Assembly (NCBI RefSeq): GCF_026113935.1
Contig: NZ_JAPEUL010000007.1
Location: 1 to 64,000 of the forward strand
From: Marinomonas rhodophyticola
Lineage (GTDB): Bacteria; Pseudomonadota; Gammaproteobacteria; Pseudomonadales; Marinomonadaceae
Direction: 5' to 3'
DNA: 64,000 nucleotides
How positions within the stretch are numbered: the first letter of the stretch is position 1; every line of letters begins with the position of its first letter. The notes beneath the pieces were generated by a model. The model did no database searches, had not been told where the DNA came from, and saw only the letters and a program-made list of their open reading frames with translations. The translations under genes were made by a program, and so were the position numbers. Shown here piece after piece: positions 48,560 to 57,400 of the stretch.

Positions 48560-49503
48560 GGTAAACGCACCTCAACAGCAAGTCCTGTAGGTAGCTTGTC
48601 CGCATCAATTAGATCAATATCGGTCAGATACATCAGACGAGCTCTGTCTCGTTCGTTGAGCGCATAAAAGGGAGTGTAAGCGGGTTGTGAGCGGATATTT
48701 CGCACACGACCTTGAATAGGCGATTCGATACCATCAGCAAACACCTCAATTGCGTCGCCAGCTTTGATCTTGGTTAACGCGCTGGCAGGCAAATAAACTC
48801 TTGCATAAGGATGACCAGAAGACAGCAAGCTAATTAACTGAGTGCCTGCGGTAACACGATCTCCTTCGTGCCAAGGCAGTGTGTCAATCGTACCATCAAT
48901 TGGCGCTTTGATGGTGAGGTCTTCACGGGCTTTGGTTTGCCATTCAAGGGCGGCCTTTGCGGCTTGCACCTTGGCATTGGATTGGGCAATGTCTTCTTCA
49001 CGGGCGCCATTTTTTAACTCTAACCATTGATCATGAGCTTGCTGTGCTTTGGCTTTACTACTGTCTCTGTTAGCTTTCGCAGCATCAAAATCGGCTTTGC
49101 CAACGACTTTGCTTTTATAGAGTTTGTCGTAACGTTGGAACTTTAGCTCCGCTTCTTTACTGGCGGCTTGAGTGGCTTCTAGTGCGGCTAATGATGCACT
49201 TAATTGTTCTGGGCGTGTGCCAGCAGTAAGCTCACTGAGGGCGGCATTGGCTTGAGCAAGCTCGGCTTCGCGCTGCGCTACAAGTGAGTCGGCACTGCGA
49301 GTGTCTAAGCGTAACAATGTGTCGCCTTGGGAGACTTGTTGTCCTTCGTTGACCTTTACTAAAACAATTTGTTCTGCCGCTGGGGCCGATAAGGTGATTC
49401 TATCGCGTTCAATATTGCCCATGGCGTAAGTTGACTCTTCTGACTGGCAAGCGGTAAGCAAAGTCAGCACAAGTACGGATAGTAGACTATGGCGTGTTTT
49501 CAT
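48556..49503 (-). CDS. HlyD-family periplasmic adaptor (YbhG-like), lipoprotein
   Basis: This 315-residue membrane-fusion protein links the ABC exporter to an outer-membrane channel. A lipobox (LLTAC, Cys 19) anchors it. A lipoyl half (VLVKVNEGQQVSQGDTL) follows, then a long Ala/Gln-rich coiled-coil hairpin (about 75-170) and the second lipoyl half with LTIKAPIDGTIDTLPWHEGDRV. It overlaps both adjoining genes by 4 bases. The exported compound is unknown; YbhGFSR homologues have been linked to drug and cation export. Confidence 0.9.
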   Translation of the reverse strand: MKTRHSLLSVLVLTLLTACQSEESTYAMGNIERDRITLSAPAAEQIVLVKVNEGQQVSQGDTLLRLDTRSADSLVAQREAELAQANAALSELTAGTRPEQLSASLAALEATQAASKEAELKFQRYDKLYKSKVVGKADFDAAKANRDSSKAKAQQAHDQWLELKNGAREEDIAQSNAKVQAAKAALEWQTKAREDLTIKAPIDGTIDTLPWHEGDRVTAGTQLISLLSSGHPYARVYLPASALTKIKAGDAIEVFADGIESPIQGRVRNIRSQPAYTPFYALNERDRARLMYLTDIDLIDADKLPTGLAVEVRLP

Positions 49504-50180
49504 TTTTGCTCACCTTTGGTGTCGTTGGATGATAGCTGTGGTGATGGAAAGGTGAAAAGTCCTTGTTCTAACAATGTTTGATTGTGATCCGCTAGATTTA
49601 ATAACCAGTCTTCTTTGAGTTCGACCCCAAGTTGTTGCTGAAGGTATTTTGGCGCTAATACAGGAAAAATCATTAAGCTGACAAAGCTCAGGCGAATCCA
49701 TGCTGGATTAAGGTTGGGATTAATTTGCTTTTGCTTTTCAAACGCCTCGATCCATTTTTCTGATCGTTTCAAGATGTTGTCGATAATGCCCGTCAAAATA
49801 CCAAACGCTTCGGGGTTATCTTGTTGGTTTATCACCTGCAAAATCAATTTTGGTAGCATGGGGTTTTTGGCAATCATGCGATAGTAGGTTTGCATCAATA
49901 ACAATGGATTAGGCGGTGTATTGGGGTCAATATCGGCTTGGAATTGTTCGATAATCGGAGCCAAGGTTTCTTGTATTGTTGCTTCGAATAAACCTGCTTT
50001 TGAACCGAAGTAATAGCGAATCATCGCCGCATCCACGCCTGCCGAAAGCGCTATTTTTCGCGTTGATACTTTATCAAAACCCTGTTCAGAGAAGCAGCGT
50101 TTGGCGGCGGCAATCAAACTGCTGCGAGCGGAATCTTGATCGCTATTAGACTGCTTGGGACGTCCCATTTTAGTGGTCAT
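49500..50180 (-). CDS. TetR family regulator (CecR-like)
   Basis: This 226-residue repressor has an N-terminal HTH (KVSTRKIALSAGVDAAMIRYYFGSKAGLFEA) and a helical ligand-binding part with an extended C-terminus like the CecR/YbiH group. It is the first gene of the regulator–adaptor–ATPase–permease operon, the same order as the E. coli cecR-ybhGFSR operon, so it likely represses its own operon until a substrate binds. A large perfect inverted repeat lies 59 bases upstream. Confidence 0.9.
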   Translation of the reverse strand: MTTKMGRPKQSNSDQDSARSSLIAAAKRCFSEQGFDKVSTRKIALSAGVDAAMIRYYFGSKAGLFEATIQETLAPIIEQFQADIDPNTPPNPLLLMQTYYRMIAKNPMLPKLILQVINQQDNPEAFGILTGIIDNILKRSEKWIEAFEKQKQINPNLNPAWIRLSFVSLMIFPVLAPKYLQQQLGVELKEDWLLNLADHNQTLLEQGLFTFPSPQLSSNDTKGEQK

Positions 50181-50238
50181 GCAAAGGTCTCTATTAATTC
50201 ATCTAGTGATGAATATAGGCCATATATCCACAATAGGT

Positions 50239-50287
50239 TACTAAGATAATTCCTCATAGATTGAATCAATGAGGAATTATCTTAGTA
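50239..50287. repeat. Perfect 19-bp inverted repeat
   Basis: TACTAAGATAATTCCTCAT and its exact complement are separated by 11 bases. No T run follows on either strand. It lies upstream of the TetR gene and beyond the end of the oxidoreductase operon, so it could be an operator, an mRNA 3' hairpin or a small element. Confidence 0.75.
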
Positions 50288-50405
50288 GGTGCCGATCCTC
50301 TAAGGTTTACTAGAGAAATTTGGCTGTGTTTTTTTAAGTTAATTGAACTAGATCAATACTGGTAGTCTTCAATGTCTAGGTTTGTCCGATATCGAAGTCA
50401 AACCA

Positions 50406-51413
50406 TTATTTATTCATTGTAATGACGACCTTTCCTTTTGCACGCCCTTGAGCAAGATATGCCAGCGCATCTTTTGTTTGTTCAAACGGAAACACCTTAT
50501 CGATCACTGGTTTAATGTGTTCAGCTTCGAGCAGTTTGCTGATTTCACTCAGTTGAGCGCCATTTGGGCGAACAAATAGAAAGGAATAATCCACTTTTTG
50601 CTTTTTCGAAAGTTTATTAATTTTTCGACTCATCAAACCAAATACAAAGGTTAAAATCCCATTCAGTTTTCGAACTCGGGCAAAAGGCGCATCCAACGGA
50701 CCAACAAGAGAAAGGATCTTGCTCCCTGGCTTAAGGATGCCAATAGATTTCTCAATCGCGTCACCTTTGGTCGTCCCTAACACGAGATCGTAGTTGTGCA
50801 GTACTTTGTCAAACTCTTGTTTCTTATAATCAACTACAGTGTCCGCACCCAATTTACGAACGAAATCAACATTCCCAGTACTTGTCGTCGTTGCCACTGT
50901 TGCGCCAAGGTATTTTGCTAACTGGATGGCAAAAGTACCAATACCACCCGAGCCTGCAGGAATAAACACTTTCTGACCCGCTTTAAGATTGCCGCGCTCT
51001 TTCAAGGCTTGCCAAGAGGTTAGACCGACCATTGGGATTGAAGCCGCTTGTACGAAGTCAAGATTTGTTGGTTTCAGCGCCGCTGTGTTTTCAGGCACCA
51101 CAGCAAACTCTGCAAGCGAGCCAATACCCAGATCAAATATACTGGCAAATACCGCATCGCCTGGCTTAAAGCGTGTTACTTGGCTACCCACTTCCGTCAC
51201 AACACCTGCTAAATCGCTGCCCAGCGTTGCGGGCAATTGAAAGTGCAAAACCGGCTTAAATGTGCCTGTTGGAATGATGTTGTCAATGGGATTTAAACCT
51301 ACGGCATGAACCTGAACGAGCATTTCATTGGGTTTGATTTTGGGTTTAATGACGTCGCTAAACTCAATGATGGGGGATGATTTACTGTACTTTTTAAGGG
51401 TAAGTGCTTTCAT
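50406..51413 (-). CDS. NADP-dependent zinc-less alcohol dehydrogenase/quinone reductase
   Basis: This 335-residue MDR-superfamily oxidoreductase resembles quinone oxidoreductases and enone reductases. The nucleotide site is KVFIPAGSGGIGTFAIQLAKYLGA, and the N-terminal GROES-like domain includes ATLGSDLAGVV. The catalytic zinc ligands of alcohol dehydrogenases are not evident. It is the last gene of a minus-strand run and overlaps the preceding membrane-protein gene by 4 bases. Confidence 0.88.
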   Translation of the reverse strand: MKALTLKKYSKSSPIIEFSDVIKPKIKPNEMLVQVHAVGLNPIDNIIPTGTFKPVLHFQLPATLGSDLAGVVTEVGSQVTRFKPGDAVFASIFDLGIGSLAEFAVVPENTAALKPTNLDFVQAASIPMVGLTSWQALKERGNLKAGQKVFIPAGSGGIGTFAIQLAKYLGATVATTTSTGNVDFVRKLGADTVVDYKKQEFDKVLHNYDLVLGTTKGDAIEKSIGILKPGSKILSLVGPLDAPFARVRKLNGILTFVFGLMSRKINKLSKKQKVDYSFLFVRPNGAQLSEISKLLEAEHIKPVIDKVFPFEQTKDALAYLAQGRAKGKVVITMNK

Positions 51414-51805
51414 TTTTGTATTCTCGAATGATTGATAATCTTATGTTTCTTGCCCGATGTACGCCAAGCGTAAATGAACGCTAGCCCTAAAATAGCTTCT
51501 ATTAAAACGGCAGCCAGAATCTTGTCGCTCGCATGACCCACTGAAAGCTCATAAACGCCAAGTAAGATCAGGACTGTACAGATTGTTATCATTCCCTGAA
51601 TAAGAGCCATTCGGGCCGCTGAATGCTCGGTATTTCTTGCCATAAAAAACATAACAGCAACCCCAAGATAAAATACGGCTCCACGGCGACTAACAAGTCC
51701 TGCGCCGCCCCATTGAGTTAGCATTTGCTCAGGGAAAAACATCCATGCGACTGCTAAGACCAGAAACAAAAAGGACGTCAGTATTGCTACATGTCGAAAG
51801 GTCAT
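51410..51805 (-). CDS. Small four-helix membrane protein, unknown
   Basis: This 131-residue protein has four hydrophobic helices and a basic C-terminal tail (WRTSGKKHKIINHSR). I do not recognise the family with certainty. The start at 51805 follows GGGATAAGGCA. It lies between an SDR gene (4 bases) and the quinone reductase gene (4-base overlap), so it is almost certainly translated with them. Confidence 0.7.
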   Translation of the reverse strand: MTFRHVAILTSFLFLVLAVAWMFFPEQMLTQWGGAGLVSRRGAVFYLGVAVMFFMARNTEHSAARMALIQGMITICTVLILLGVYELSVGHASDKILAAVLIEAILGLAFIYAWRTSGKKHKIINHSRIQK

Positions 51806-51809
51806 TGCC

Positions 51810-52628
51810 TTATCCCCTTGTATCAAGCTTTAAGCTTTTACGAATGCCTTTATCTAATACTGAGGCTGGGGCGAAGCGACGTAGAAATTTAAACAAGCGA
51901 GCGGTTTTGCCTGCTGTATAGCGTAATTTTGGCTGTGACGCTTGAGCCGCCTCGAGTATGACACTGGCAGCGACTTCAGGTTCATCAGCGGTAGCCATGG
52001 CTTCGCTGACAACGCCGACTAGCTTCGCTCGAATCCCATCGTACTCGCTAATTTTTGAATCGAGTTCAATATTATTTGTTTCAAATTTGGTTTTCACATA
52101 AGCCGGCTCAATCACGGACACTCTGATGCCTTGTGTGCGTAGTTCATGATCTAATGCTTCAGAGTACCCCTCAACAGCATGCTTACTGGCACAATAAAGT
52201 GCTGCATAAGGAACAGGAACGACACCAAGAATTGAGCCAATATTGATAATTCTACCTCTGCCTTGACGACGCATATGTGGCACGACAGCACGTGTCATTC
52301 TGACAACACCATGAAAGTTGGTGTCGAACATGGCTTTAGATTGCTCTATGGAACTCTCTTCTGCTGCCGCAGGAGAGAAACCAAAACCCGCATTATTGAC
52401 TAAAAGATCGATGCGTCCTTCAAGCCGAATCAGTTCCGCAACGGCCGCTTCGACAGAGGAATCGTCTGTTACATCCAGTGCCAGCATAGGAAAGCCAGTT
52501 TGATTCGATATTGCCCCACGACGGCTAGTGCCATAGACGCGGTAGCCTGCCGTTAGCAATTTTTTGGCCGTGGCCTCGCCAATGCCTGATGACGCGCCCG
52601 TCACCAACGCGACAAGTTTATTGGTCAT
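51810..52628 (-). CDS. Short-chain dehydrogenase/reductase
   Basis: This 272-residue classical SDR uses NAD(P)H. Motifs are TGASSGIG (12-19), NNAG, the catalytic Ser in NIGSILG, and YCASK. The Arg after the glycine motif (TSRRG) suggests NADP preference. The substrate is unknown. It belongs to the operon-like run downstream of the ene-reductase gene. Confidence 0.9.
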   Translation of the reverse strand: MTNKLVALVTGASSGIGEATAKKLLTAGYRVYGTSRRGAISNQTGFPMLALDVTDDSSVEAAVAELIRLEGRIDLLVNNAGFGFSPAAAEESSIEQSKAMFDTNFHGVVRMTRAVVPHMRRQGRGRIINIGSILGVVPVPYAALYCASKHAVEGYSEALDHELRTQGIRVSVIEPAYVKTKFETNNIELDSKISEYDGIRAKLVGVVSEAMATADEPEVAASVILEAAQASQPKLRYTAGKTARLFKFLRRFAPASVLDKGIRKSLKLDTRG

Positions 52629-52697
52629 TATGTAACTCCTTAAGCAAGTTGTTTTTCAATGTCTTTGTGAGGCAATGAATCAAGGTTTTATGGCTGT

Positions 52698-53480
52698 TTA
52701 TGCTGTTTTATAACGCGCAGCGGCATTTGACATCTCGATGTCAGAAAGCAACCCTTGTCGCGCCTTGTCTAGATCATTCCAACGAGTCTCTTTATGCAGT
52801 GGTGGAATGGTGACCAGCTCTCGGCGATCAAAGCCAACCAAAGCCGCATCAACCAGTTCATTCACTTCCATCATTGGCGAAGAGTTGCTGATATCGATGC
52901 CTGCGCGATCCCAGATTTCGGTATAAGTGCCCGCTGGCAGTAGCGCTTGCACGTAAATGCCTTTAGAGGACAATTCTAGATTCATCCCTTGAGATAAGAA
53001 CAAAACGAATGCCTTGCTCGCACCGTAGACAGTCATTTGGTATTCAGGCGCAAGACCTACAACAGAAGACACATTGACGATAGAACCTTTGCCTGCTTTG
53101 ACGAGTCGTGGCGTTACCGCATTAGCAAGTCTGGTTAACGCCGTGATGTTTAATGCGATCAGCTTTTCAATTGAATCTGGTGTTTGTTCAACAAAGCGAC
53201 CAGATTGGGCAATACCCGCGTTGTTAATTAATGTGTCGATGCGATCGTCTTCTTGTAGGCGTTTTTCGACAAGAGCAAGATCACTGGATTTGGTTAGGTC
53301 TGCTGGCAATACATTGACATTGACGTTGTATTCTTGGCGTAAACGAGTTGCCAGTGTTTCAAGTTTTGCACCATCACGGGCAACGATAACCAAATCGTGA
53401 CCACGACGCGCAAAGCGATCCGCATAGACAGCGCCAATACCAGTAGAAGCGCCAGTGATAAGAACGGTAGAATTTGTCAT
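52698..53480 (-). CDS. Short-chain dehydrogenase/reductase, second copy
   Basis: This 260-residue SDR has TGASTGIG, NNAG, NVSSVVG and the catalytic YGASK. It is only distantly similar to the SDR next to it. ARDGAKL at the end of the second strand suggests an NADP cofactor. It starts 69 bases upstream of the next SDR gene and 96 bases after the ene-reductase gene. Confidence 0.9.
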   Translation of the reverse strand: MTNSTVLITGASTGIGAVYADRFARRGHDLVIVARDGAKLETLATRLRQEYNVNVNVLPADLTKSSDLALVEKRLQEDDRIDTLINNAGIAQSGRFVEQTPDSIEKLIALNITALTRLANAVTPRLVKAGKGSIVNVSSVVGLAPEYQMTVYGASKAFVLFLSQGMNLELSSKGIYVQALLPAGTYTEIWDRAGIDISNSSPMMEVNELVDAALVGFDRRELVTIPPLHKETRWNDLDKARQGLLSDIEMSNAAARYKTA

Positions 53481-53576
53481 GATATTTTTCTCTTTAAATA
53501 ATTTTCTGAATAATGTTTAAAAAGCGGCGACACACAAACAGCATGTCGCCACGTTATTCGCTCAGCGTCAGCGTTA

Positions 53577-54662
53577 TTACGCGTTCGCCAGTGTTGGGTA
53601 ATCGGTATAGCCTTTGGCACCACCGCCATAAAGCGTTGAACCATCTAGTTCGTTTAGCGCGGCGCCTGTTTCTAATCGTTCAACAAGATCAGGGTTGGAA
53701 ATAAAAGGGCGTCCAAGGGCAAACAAATCCACCTTGCCTTCTGCTAGCTGAGCAGAAGCCAGCTCAGTGTTATAACCGTTGTTGCCCATGTAAGTGTTTT
53801 TGAAGCGTTGGCGCAGAGAATCATAGTCAAACGGGGCGATATCACGTGGGCCACCTGTTGCGCCTTCCACAACATGAAGGTACACAATGCCAAGCGCATT
53901 CAACTTATCTGCCACATAATCGTACTGTTCTTGTGGATTGCTGATGGAAATAGCGTTTGCTGGTGAAACGGGAGAAATACGCACGCCGGTGCGATCCGCG
54001 CCAATTTCTTTACTAACCGCTTCCGTCACTTCTAAAAGCAATCGTGCGCGATTTTCAACAGAACCACCGTAGGAATCAGTACGCTGATTCGCGCCATCTT
54101 TTAGAAACTGTTCCAACAGGTAACCATTGGCACTGTGGATTTCCACACCATCAAACCCTGCTTTCATGGCATTGGCCGCCGCTTGGCGGAAGTCTTCAAC
54201 AATGGCGGGGATTTCATCAATGTCTAATGCACGAGGTTCAGACGTATCGGCGAAGCCATTATTGACGAACACTTTGGTTTCCGCACGAATGGCAGAAGGC
54301 GCGACAGGTGCATCACCATTTGGTTGCAAATCCACATGAGAAATACGACCAACGTGCCATAGTTGAACAAAAATCTTTCCGCCCTTGGCGTGTACCGCAT
54401 CGGTCACTTTTCGCCATCCATCGATTTGGTCCTGAGTGAATAATCCAGGTGTGTCTTGGTAGCCTTGCGCTTGTGCTGAGATTTGAGTGGCTTCCGTGAT
54501 GATTAAACCAGCGGATGCACGCTGCCCATAATAGGTCGCAGCCAATTCACTCGGTACTAAACCTGCACCAGCACGGTTGCGCGTCAATGGTGCCATGACG
54601 AAGCGATTAGATAACGTGAGTGAGCCAAGGGTATAGGGTTGAAATAGTGTGTGATCAGTCAT
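53577..54662 (-). CDS. Old-yellow-enzyme alkene reductase (NemA-like)
   Basis: This 361-residue FMN-dependent ene-reductase is of the NemA/N-ethylmaleimide reductase group and reduces activated C=C bonds with NAD(P)H. FMN and substrate segments are FVMAPLTRNRA, QLWHVGRISH, and HSANGYLLEQFLKDGANQRTD with the His/Asn pair that binds the carbonyl. It is the first gene of the minus-strand run, divergent from a TetR gene with a palindromic operator between them. Confidence 0.93.
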   Translation of the reverse strand: MTDHTLFQPYTLGSLTLSNRFVMAPLTRNRAGAGLVPSELAATYYGQRASAGLIITEATQISAQAQGYQDTPGLFTQDQIDGWRKVTDAVHAKGGKIFVQLWHVGRISHVDLQPNGDAPVAPSAIRAETKVFVNNGFADTSEPRALDIDEIPAIVEDFRQAAANAMKAGFDGVEIHSANGYLLEQFLKDGANQRTDSYGGSVENRARLLLEVTEAVSKEIGADRTGVRISPVSPANAISISNPQEQYDYVADKLNALGIVYLHVVEGATGGPRDIAPFDYDSLRQRFKNTYMGNNGYNTELASAQLAEGKVDLFALGRPFISNPDLVERLETGAALNELDGSTLYGGGAKGYTDYPTLANA

Positions 54663-54730
54663 TTTTTTCGTTTTCCGTTTTTCATCTGTGGAGAATTTGT
54701 TAATGATGACGATCGTAATCTAAAATGTCA

Positions 54731-54760
54731 ATACTTTGATTATGATCATAATCAAAGTAT
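54731..54760. promoter_or_regulatory. 30-bp perfect palindromic operator
   Basis: ATACTTTGATTATGA is followed directly by its exact complement, centred on TGATCA. It lies midway between the divergent ene-reductase and TetR genes and is the obvious TetR operator for both. Confidence 0.8.
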
Positions 54761-54796
54761 ACTGAGTCATGATTTTTGCAATGAGGTGTAGTAGAG

Positions 54797-55352
54797 ATGA
54801 AAGTGACAAAGGCGCAGGTTCAAGAAAATCGAGAGCATATCGTTAAGACGGCTTCGGTGTTGTTTCGCGAACGTGGTTACGACGGTGTGGGTATCGCAGA
54901 GACTCATGTCTACGGCAGGGTTTACTCACGGCGGTTTTTACAAACATTTTAAATCGAAAGCGGATTTGATGGCGGAGGCGGCGGCTTTTAGTTTTGCGAA
55001 GTCAGCTGCAGAAACGTCCGATTTAGATATGGCGACTTTTGCAAAGCAATATTTGTCCCGAAAGCATCGTGATTCGTTTGGTAATGGCTGTACTATGGCG
55101 GCTCTTTGTACAGATGCGGGGCGTCAATCGGAGTCCATTAAAGAAACATTTTTGGCTGGAATTGAAGGCCAGCTGGAAACTTTGGCAAATGGAGAAGAGG
55201 CAACTGGAGAAGACCGAGTAAGAAGAATCAATGCCATTGCTCAAGCCGTTGGGGCGCTTATATTATCGCGCGCTTGCCCTGATGACTCTCCATTGGCGGA
55301 TGAAATTCTACAGGTGTGTTTAGAACAAATTTTGAGTCAGCATGGGGCGTAG
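54797..55352 (+). CDS. TetR family regulator, frameshifted
   Basis: This repressor has about 184 residues. The HTH is VLFRERGYDGVGIAELMSTAGFTHGGFYKHFKSK once an extra A in GAGACTC (54899-54905) is removed; as given, the frame stops shortly after. The C-terminal part resembles the NemR/AcrR-like group with Cys residues (GCTMAALCTDAGR) that could sense electrophiles. Position divergent from an ene-reductase gene parallels nemR–nemA. The true start is the ATG at 54797 after GTAGAG. Confidence 0.88.
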
Positions 55353-55412
55353 AATAAAACGATAGGCGATGTTGTTTCTATGGTCTAGTGGTTGAATTCA
55401 TAAAATGATACA

Positions 55413-55444
55413 AGCTTGGCGAGATGATTGATCATTGCCAAGCC
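55413..55444. terminator. Strong hairpin between TetR and chemoreceptor genes
   Basis: AGCTTGGC pairs with GCCAAGCC, with an inner ATGAT/ATCAT stem. It lies between two convergent genes and may end both transcripts, although the T runs are poor. Confidence 0.5.
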
Positions 55445-55467
55445 TATGTGTTCTTTAGTTAAAAGAC

Positions 55468-57091
55468 TCAAGCAAACTGGAATTGTTTGATTTTTCGGCT
55501 CAGTTCGTTGGTCATTTGTGCAATCATGGCGCTGCCTTCCGACACCTGTTGAGAGTCCTCTAATACTTTTTCGGATACTTCTCGAATGCCCATGATGTTG
55601 CGATTAATTTCTTCCGCCACGGTGCCTTGTTGTTCTGCTGCGGAGGCGATTTGATGGCTGCGAGCCGATACATCGTCCACTTGTCTTAACATATTTTGTA
55701 AGTTCTCGGCGGCCACGTGCATTCTGTCAGCACCCCGCTCAGCTTGGCGTGTGCTGGTGGCCATAGATGTGGACGCTTCTTTGGATTGATGTTGAAGCTT
55801 TTCGATAATCGAGCGGATTTCGACAGTTGATCCTTGAGTGCGGCTGGCCAGTGAGCGAACTTCATCAGCCACAACCGCAAAGCCGCGGCCCAGTTCTCCG
55901 GCTCGTGCCGCTTCAATGGCGGCATTCAAGGCCAGAAGGTTGGTTTGTTCTGAAATATCACCTATAACACCCAAAACAGAGTCGATATCGCTTGTTTGCT
56001 CAAGTAGTTTAACAATGACGTCGTTTGCACCTTCTATGTTCTTGGTTAAACTTTGGATGTCTTCGTTAGTCGCATCCAAATCCTGACTACTTTGGCGTGT
56101 GATAGTTTGCACCATTTGGGTTGCATCAGCGGTATCTTTGGCATGTTGCGCTACGTCTCGAATGGAGTAAGACATTTCATTCATGGCGGTGGCAAGCAAT
56201 TCGACCTCTTGGAATTGGTTATCCATACCTTGTTTCGTATGCAGGCTATTGCCTTGCAGTTGTACGCAGACAGCTTGTAATTCTGTAATAGCGTGATCCA
56301 CTTCCAGTAATGTGTCATTTAATGAGTTGGATACATGATTGGCTGCATTAGCTAACATACCAATTTCATCGTCTCGTTGCATATCCAGCTGTTTTGTTAA
56401 ATCGCCATCAGAGATGTGTTGTAAATGTTCTGTTACCGTTTTTAATGGACGGGTGATGTTGCGAACAATGGTTACACTGCTGATAAGGGCGATTAATATT
56501 AGAATGAGTCTCGATACTGGCTGATTGCTTGATAGTAGCCCAGAAAATATCCGTTACACTGCTATACAATACGCCGCTACCAATAACCCATCCCCAAGGT
56601 TGATAGCCTTTAACATAAGACACCTTGTCTTCTGAATGCGAGACCTGTGGTCCTTTATAAGCGTATTCTACATAACCTTCACCGTGCTTTTTTACCTCAG
56701 CCACCATGGCTTGCCAGTGCGTAAAGCCATTCGCGTCCGTGACGTCCGCCATGTTTTTGCCTTCGTCTTGAGGTTTATAAGGATGCATGAGCAGTTTGGT
56801 TTGCATGTCATTCACCCAAAAGTACCCATCATCGCCAAAACGCAATGCAGATAAGGCGGCTAGAGCGGATTGTTTGGCTTTATCTTCGCCAATAACAGAG
56901 GCTTGGTCACCGTAGTATTTGACGAGAGAGTAAGCACTGTCTACTTGCTCTTTGACTTGCAGTTGTCTTGCGTTTAAGAGTTCACTGTGCAGTTCACTGT
57001 AGGCAATGGCACTAAAGACGATAAGTAATGTGACTAAGGTGCTAATAAGCCCCCAAAGTTTGTAGCTTACTTTTATTGAGCTGAGCTTCAT
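55468..57091 (-). CDS. Methyl-accepting chemotaxis protein, sCache domain, frameshifted
   Basis: This receptor of about 540 residues is paralogous to the one at 34775. It has a first helix, an sCache domain ([42 protein letters not shown]), a second helix, HAMP and a signalling hairpin with [19 protein letters not shown]. An extra base in GAGTCTC (56506-56512) breaks the second helix; corrected, it reads [23 protein letters not shown]. The ATG at 57091 follows AAGGGATGTCAT. The ligand is unknown. Confidence 0.92.
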
Positions 57092-57326
57092 ATGACATCC
57101 CTTCAAGGTGTTAGTTTGTTTTATAAGCAGAGATTATGGGCCTGAGTCATGAAAAGAATTGTGATCGAAATCAATACAAAGGCACTTTGCTTAACATTTC
57201 TCCAATATCCCCAGCACTATGATATTTTCCTATTGAGTAAATGCTTATGAATTCCTATGGCATCATTATTGCTTAATTTGCTCTACGATAGATCAAATTG
57301 GCAGGACTTCTTCCTGTTAGGCAAAG

Positions 57327-57376
57327 GCGCCTGAATCTGCAGCAATGAAGCTGTTGTGGATTCAGGCGCTTTTTTT
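57327..57376 (+). terminator. Leader terminator before the MCP–NIT operon
   Basis: GCGCCTGAATC pairs perfectly with GATTCAGGCGC and is followed by seven T residues. The hairpin is topped by an inner CAGC/GCTG stem with hexaloop AATGAA. It ends 25 bases before the start codon of the gene at 57401. No plus-strand gene lies upstream after 55352, so it sits in the leader of the operon. Confidence 0.8.
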
Positions 57377-57400
57377 GTACTGCATTGGGGAGACAGGAAT

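Noticed and set aside
57327-57376. Hairpin as the 3' end of an upstream transcript
   Set aside because: The nearest plus-strand gene ends 2 kb away at 55352, with a minus-strand gene between.
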